Shown here piece by piece: positions 38,548 through 40,908 of a stretch of 40,908 bases of DNA. The translations under genes and the position numbers were made by a program. This DNA is from Acidobacteria bacterium RIFCSPLOWO2_12_FULL_65_11. Its GTDB lineage: Bacteria > Acidobacteriota > Vicinamibacteria > Vicinamibacterales > CAVVIG01. The notes beneath the pieces are model-generated. The model saw only the letters and a list, made by a program, of their open reading frames with translations. It was not told the DNA's origin and made no database searches. Where the stretch lies: contig MELA01000006.1 in assembly GCA_001767495.1 (NCBI GenBank), positions 1-40,908 of the forward strand. Direction: 5' to 3'. The stretch's first letter is position 1, and each line of letters opens with the position of its first letter.

Positions 38548-39821
38548 AATTTCATGATGTCGTCTCTGATAATGGTGTCGTCGCGCTCCGAGCCGGTCGA
38601 GACGATCGCCGCCCGCACGCCCGACACCTCTTCCAGCCGCGCGATGTAGCGCCGCGCCGCCTCCGGCAGGGCCTCGAACCGCCTGATGCCCCTGGTCGGG
38701 GCCGACCAGCCGGGCATCGACTCGTACACCGGCTCGCAGGCAGCCAGTTGCCCGACATCGGACGGAAAATCGGTGAGCGTGCGGGAGCCGCAACGATAGG
38801 CGGTGCAGATCTCAATCTGCTCGAGGCCGTCGAGGACGTCCAGCTTGGTGAGCGCCAGCACATCGAGCCCGTTGATGCGGACGCCGTACCGCACCGCCAC
38901 CGCATCGTACCACCCGCAGCGGCGCGGCCGGCCGGTGACGCTGCCGTACTCCTGTCCACTCTCACGCAACCGCTGGCCCTGCTCGCCGAACAGTTCGGTT
39001 GGCAACGGCCCTTCGCCGACGCGTGTCGTGTACGCTTTTGCGACACCAACGACCGCACCAATCGCGCGCGGACTGACGCCGAGGCCCGTGCACACGCCGC
39101 CGATGGTCGCGCTCGAGGAGGTCACGTAGGGGTAGGTGCCGTGGTCGATGTCGAGCAGCGTGCCCTGCGCGCCCTCGAAAAGAATGGGGCGGCCCTCGCG
39201 CATGGCCTGATGGAGCATCACCGACACGTCGCGGATCCAGGGACGCAGCCGCTCACCGTCGGTGAGCAGCTGTTCAACCACGGGACGCCAGTCCATGGTG
39301 CTGTCCTGGATCAGTCGATTCCTGGCGGTCACGTTATCGCGGACGGTCGCTTCGAGCCCGACCGGATCGGCCAGGTCGCCGACGCGGATGCCGCGGCGCG
39401 CGATCTTGTCCTCATAGGCGGGGCCAATACCCCGCGACGTGGTACCAATCTTGCGGTCACCGCGCCTCGCTTCCAGCAGCAAGTCCAGATCCCGATGGTA
39501 CGGCAGGATGAGGTGCGCTTTGTCGCTGATCGCGATGCGGCCGTCGACCTCGACGCCGTTCCGTGCGAGCTCATCGACTTCGGCGAAAAGCGCCTGCGGA
39601 TCGACGACGACCCCGTTGCCGATGACGCACGTGACGTGCGGATGCAAGATACCGGACGGGATCAACCGCAGGATGAATTTTGTGCCGTTGACGTACACGG
39701 TATGGCCGGCGTTGTGCCCGCCCTGGTAGCGCGCGACGATCGAGAAGCGCGGCGTCAGCAGATCGACGATCTTTCCCTTGCCTTCGTCTCCCCACTGCGC
39801 GCCAAGGACTGCGAGATTCAT
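38514..39821 (-). CDS. purA: Adenylosuccinate synthetase, with C-terminus encoded by a repeat
   Basis: A 435-aa enzyme catalysing the GTP-dependent first step from IMP to AMP. VLGAQWGDEGKGKIVD is the GTP-binding P-loop, GGHNAGHTV and TTSRGIGPAYEDKIAR are the IMP and catalytic segments, and FEGAQGTLLDIDHGTYP is conserved. The normal family end is close to VSTGSERDDTIIR. Here about 15 further residues (DDIMKLQDGRIAGLQD) are encoded by the inverted repeat before a stop at 38514. The tail is unlikely to matter for catalysis. The start is preceded by TAGAAT at 39834-39839 and no Shine-Dalgarno sequence. Confidence 0.93.
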   Translation of the reverse strand: MNLAVLGAQWGDEGKGKIVDLLTPRFSIVARYQGGHNAGHTVYVNGTKFILRLIPSGILHPHVTCVIGNGVVVDPQALFAEVDELARNGVEVDGRIAISDKAHLILPYHRDLDLLLEARRGDRKIGTTSRGIGPAYEDKIARRGIRVGDLADPVGLEATVRDNVTARNRLIQDSTMDWRPVVEQLLTDGERLRPWIRDVSVMLHQAMREGRPILFEGAQGTLLDIDHGTYPYVTSSSATIGGVCTGLGVSPRAIGAVVGVAKAYTTRVGEGPLPTELFGEQGQRLRESGQEYGSVTGRPRRCGWYDAVAVRYGVRINGLDVLALTKLDVLDGLEQIEICTAYRCGSRTLTDFPSDVGQLAACEPVYESMPGWSAPTRGIRRFEALPEAARRYIARLEEVSGVRAAIVSTGSERDDTIIRDDIMKLQDGRIAGLQD

Positions 39822-39833
39822 AAGCGAAGTAAG

Positions 39834-39839
39834 ATTCTA
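39834..39839 (-). promoter_or_regulatory. -10 box of purA
   Basis: TAGAAT on the minus strand, 12 nt before the purA ATG. The predicted 5' leader is only about 5-6 nt and has no ribosome binding site. An AT-rich block (39851-39872) lies upstream. Confidence 0.35.
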
Positions 39840-39872
39840 CGCGAGTCAAGCAAAAAAATATTTATTTTCAAA

Positions 39873-39901
39873 TTGACAACGTGCGCGCCGCTTCTTAAGG
39901 T
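39873..39901 (+). promoter_or_regulatory. Putative promoter of the AAA ATPase gene
   Basis: A perfect TTGACA -35 (39873-39878), a 17-bp spacer and a weak -10 TAAGGT (39896-39901) end 12 nt before the ATG at 39914. The AT-rich tract just upstream could act as an UP element. The position again implies a very short leader. Confidence 0.4.
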
Positions 39902-39913
39902 CTAGTCTTCCGC

Positions 39914-40908
39914 ATGCTCACGCCCCGTACTGCCTTAACGCGCCGCATCCTCACAGCGCTCGACGCCTCGCCGTCCAGGATTCCGGTGTTGGTCGGCGGG
40001 TGCGGCAGCGGGCGCACGACGTTGCTCCACCAGCTGCGCGATCGCCTCGGCCGGACCGCGTGTCAGCACATCGACGTCGAGCGGACCGCCACCACGCCCG
40101 AGCGCTTTCTCCGCGCCGTGGCCGCCACCTCGCCCTTCCCGGTGAGCGAAGGCCCCCCCAAGGGCGCCCGCGCCGCGTTCGAGACGACGCTGGCGTTCTT
40201 TACCCGCGCCCGCACCGGAGCCGGCGAACCGGCGACCTTCCTGCTCGACGAATTCCTTGAGTTGCGCACCTTTGAGAGCTTCCCTGGATTGCGCCGCGTG
40301 CTCGGCGAACTTGTCGACGGCCTGTCGGCCACGCCGAATCGCTTCGTGGTCACGAGCCGCTACGTCGCCCGCGCCTTGCGGCTGCTGCGCGATCGCTCCT
40401 CACGCTTTGAAGTCATTCATGTACCACCCCTTACGGCCGAAGACACGCTCGACATCCTGGGGCCTTCACCGTCAACCAACGCCCAGGCCAACGATCTCAT
40501 CGCCCGCGCCGTCCAGGCGCTTTCTGACGGCCGGCCGGCCTACGTGCGGGCGCTGGTCGACGAGCTGCACGCCCAGGGCGGGACGGCCCCCGACCCGGTG
40601 GGCGCGCTCTCAGCGCTCCTCTCGCCCGGCGGCCGGCTCGCCAGCAGTTGCGGCTTCTGTTACGAGCTGCGGCTGCATCGCGCGCGTGGCTACGGCGCGC
40701 TCAAAGCGATTCTCGAGATCCTCGCAGATGAAGAAGGCCTGACGCTGACCGAGATCTCGCGGCGCCTGCAGCGAACGCCGGGGTCAACCAAAGATTACCT
40801 GTCGTGGCTCGAAGACGTCGATCTCGTGACGTTCCGTCAGAAGCGCTACGCCTTCAGCGATCCCTTGCTGCGCGTGTGGGTGCGATTGTACTGCCGCGTG
40901 TCGACGCC
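39914..40908 (+). CDS. AAA ATPase (archaeal-type/DUF234-like), truncated by the window end
   Basis: At least 331 codons are open to the window edge. The N-terminal ATPase has a Walker A-like loop, VGGCGSGRTTLL (27-38), in which the usual Lys is Arg34, and a Walker B, ATFLLDEFLEL. VVTSRYVARAL is a sensor-1-like segment. From about residue 265 a winged-helix region (ALKAILEILADEEGLTLTEI ... YLSWLEDVDLVTFRQKRYAF) is followed by DPLLRVWVRLYCR, the start of a DUF234-type C-terminus. Members of this P-loop family are signalling or regulatory ATPases without a fixed role. No partner is visible in the window. Confidence 0.78.
   Translation, partial: MLTPRTALTRRILTALDASPSRIPVLVGGCGSGRTTLLHQLRDRLGRTACQHIDVERTATTPERFLRAVAATSPFPVSEGPPKGARAAFETTLAFFTRARTGAGEPATFLLDEFLELRTFESFPGLRRVLGELVDGLSATPNRFVVTSRYVARALRLLRDRSSRFEVIHVPPLTAEDTLDILGPSPSTNAQANDLIARAVQALSDGRPAYVRALVDELHAQGGTAPDPVGALSALLSPGGRLASSCGFCYELRLHRARGYGALKAILEILADEEGLTLTEISRRLQRTPGSTKDYLSWLEDVDLVTFRQKRYAFSDPLLRVWVRLYCRVST

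Noticed and set aside
1-40908. tRNA, rRNA, riboswitch or transposase genes
   Set aside because: I saw no cloverleaf-like stretch, rRNA segment, known riboswitch core or DDE/serine/tyrosine recombinase motif. A covariance-model scan would be needed to exclude small RNAs fully.

Overview
The window is about 41 kb of GC-rich bacterial DNA with densely packed genes and many 1-8 nt stop/start overlaps. No rRNA, tRNA or CRISPR array is visible. The gene mix fits a free-living Acidobacteriota of the Vicinamibacteria type: a cytochrome c-PQQ dehydrogenase fusion, Tat-exported PQQ and cupredoxin proteins, a TRAP system with TatT, many toxin-antitoxin pieces, and a short palindrome seen in and between genes. 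This taxonomic call is an inference; no marker gene settles it.

Region 1 (about 1-12.7 kb) is a defence and accessory island. Its core is a minus-strand type I-G (formerly I-U, Geobacter GSU0051-0054 type) CRISPR effector operon in the order ORF6N regulator-like gene, 58-aa ORF, cas3, csb3, cas7/csb1, csb2. There are no adaptation genes and no array in the window. Downstream of csb2, where adaptation genes could be expected, lies a decayed mosaic. It holds two C-terminal fragments of a second Csb2 lineage and three fragments of a RhuM-family gene, interleaved with small intact genes (DUF4160, DUF2442, DUF2283, a PIN-domain toxin and a 74-aa partner). The left edge carries an intact MntA/HepT (nucleotidyltransferase/HEPN) pair. 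The right edge carries a nucleotidyltransferase whose HEPN partner has been reduced to a fragment. A Uma2 remnant (left) and an intact Uma2 gene (right) bracket the island in the same orientation.

Region 2 (12.7-18 kb) holds an M3 oligopeptidase, a lipoprotein gene broken by an in-frame TAG, a two-gene quinone oxidoreductase/MFS operon, and the first copy of a 52-bp double-hairpin element.

Region 3 (18-25.7 kb) is organic-acid uptake and catabolism. A TatT-DctP-DctQM TRAP operon on the plus strand converges on a minus-strand operon of MmgE/PrpD protein, MatC-like carrier and 2-hydroxyacid dehydrogenase. The second double-hairpin element follows.

Region 4 (25.8-32.3 kb) looks periplasmic and respiratory. 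A Tat-exported PQQ-type propeller protein and a cupredoxin lacking its copper-ligand Cys are divergent from a cytochrome c-PQQ dehydrogenase fusion and an exported metallo-beta-lactamase-fold protein.

Region 5 (32.3-40.9 kb) is largely housekeeping. It holds an operon of a hypothetical gene, an SDR-type threonine dehydrogenase-like gene, thrB and thrC, followed by lepB, a long PilZ protein, purA, and an AAA ATPase cut by the window end. The thrC coding sequence carries two in-frame copies of the palindrome core, decoded in two different frames. The purA 3' end runs into a separate tandem inverted repeat. Several genes have a TATAAT/TAGAAT box 6-7 nt before the ATG, which suggests leaderless mRNAs.
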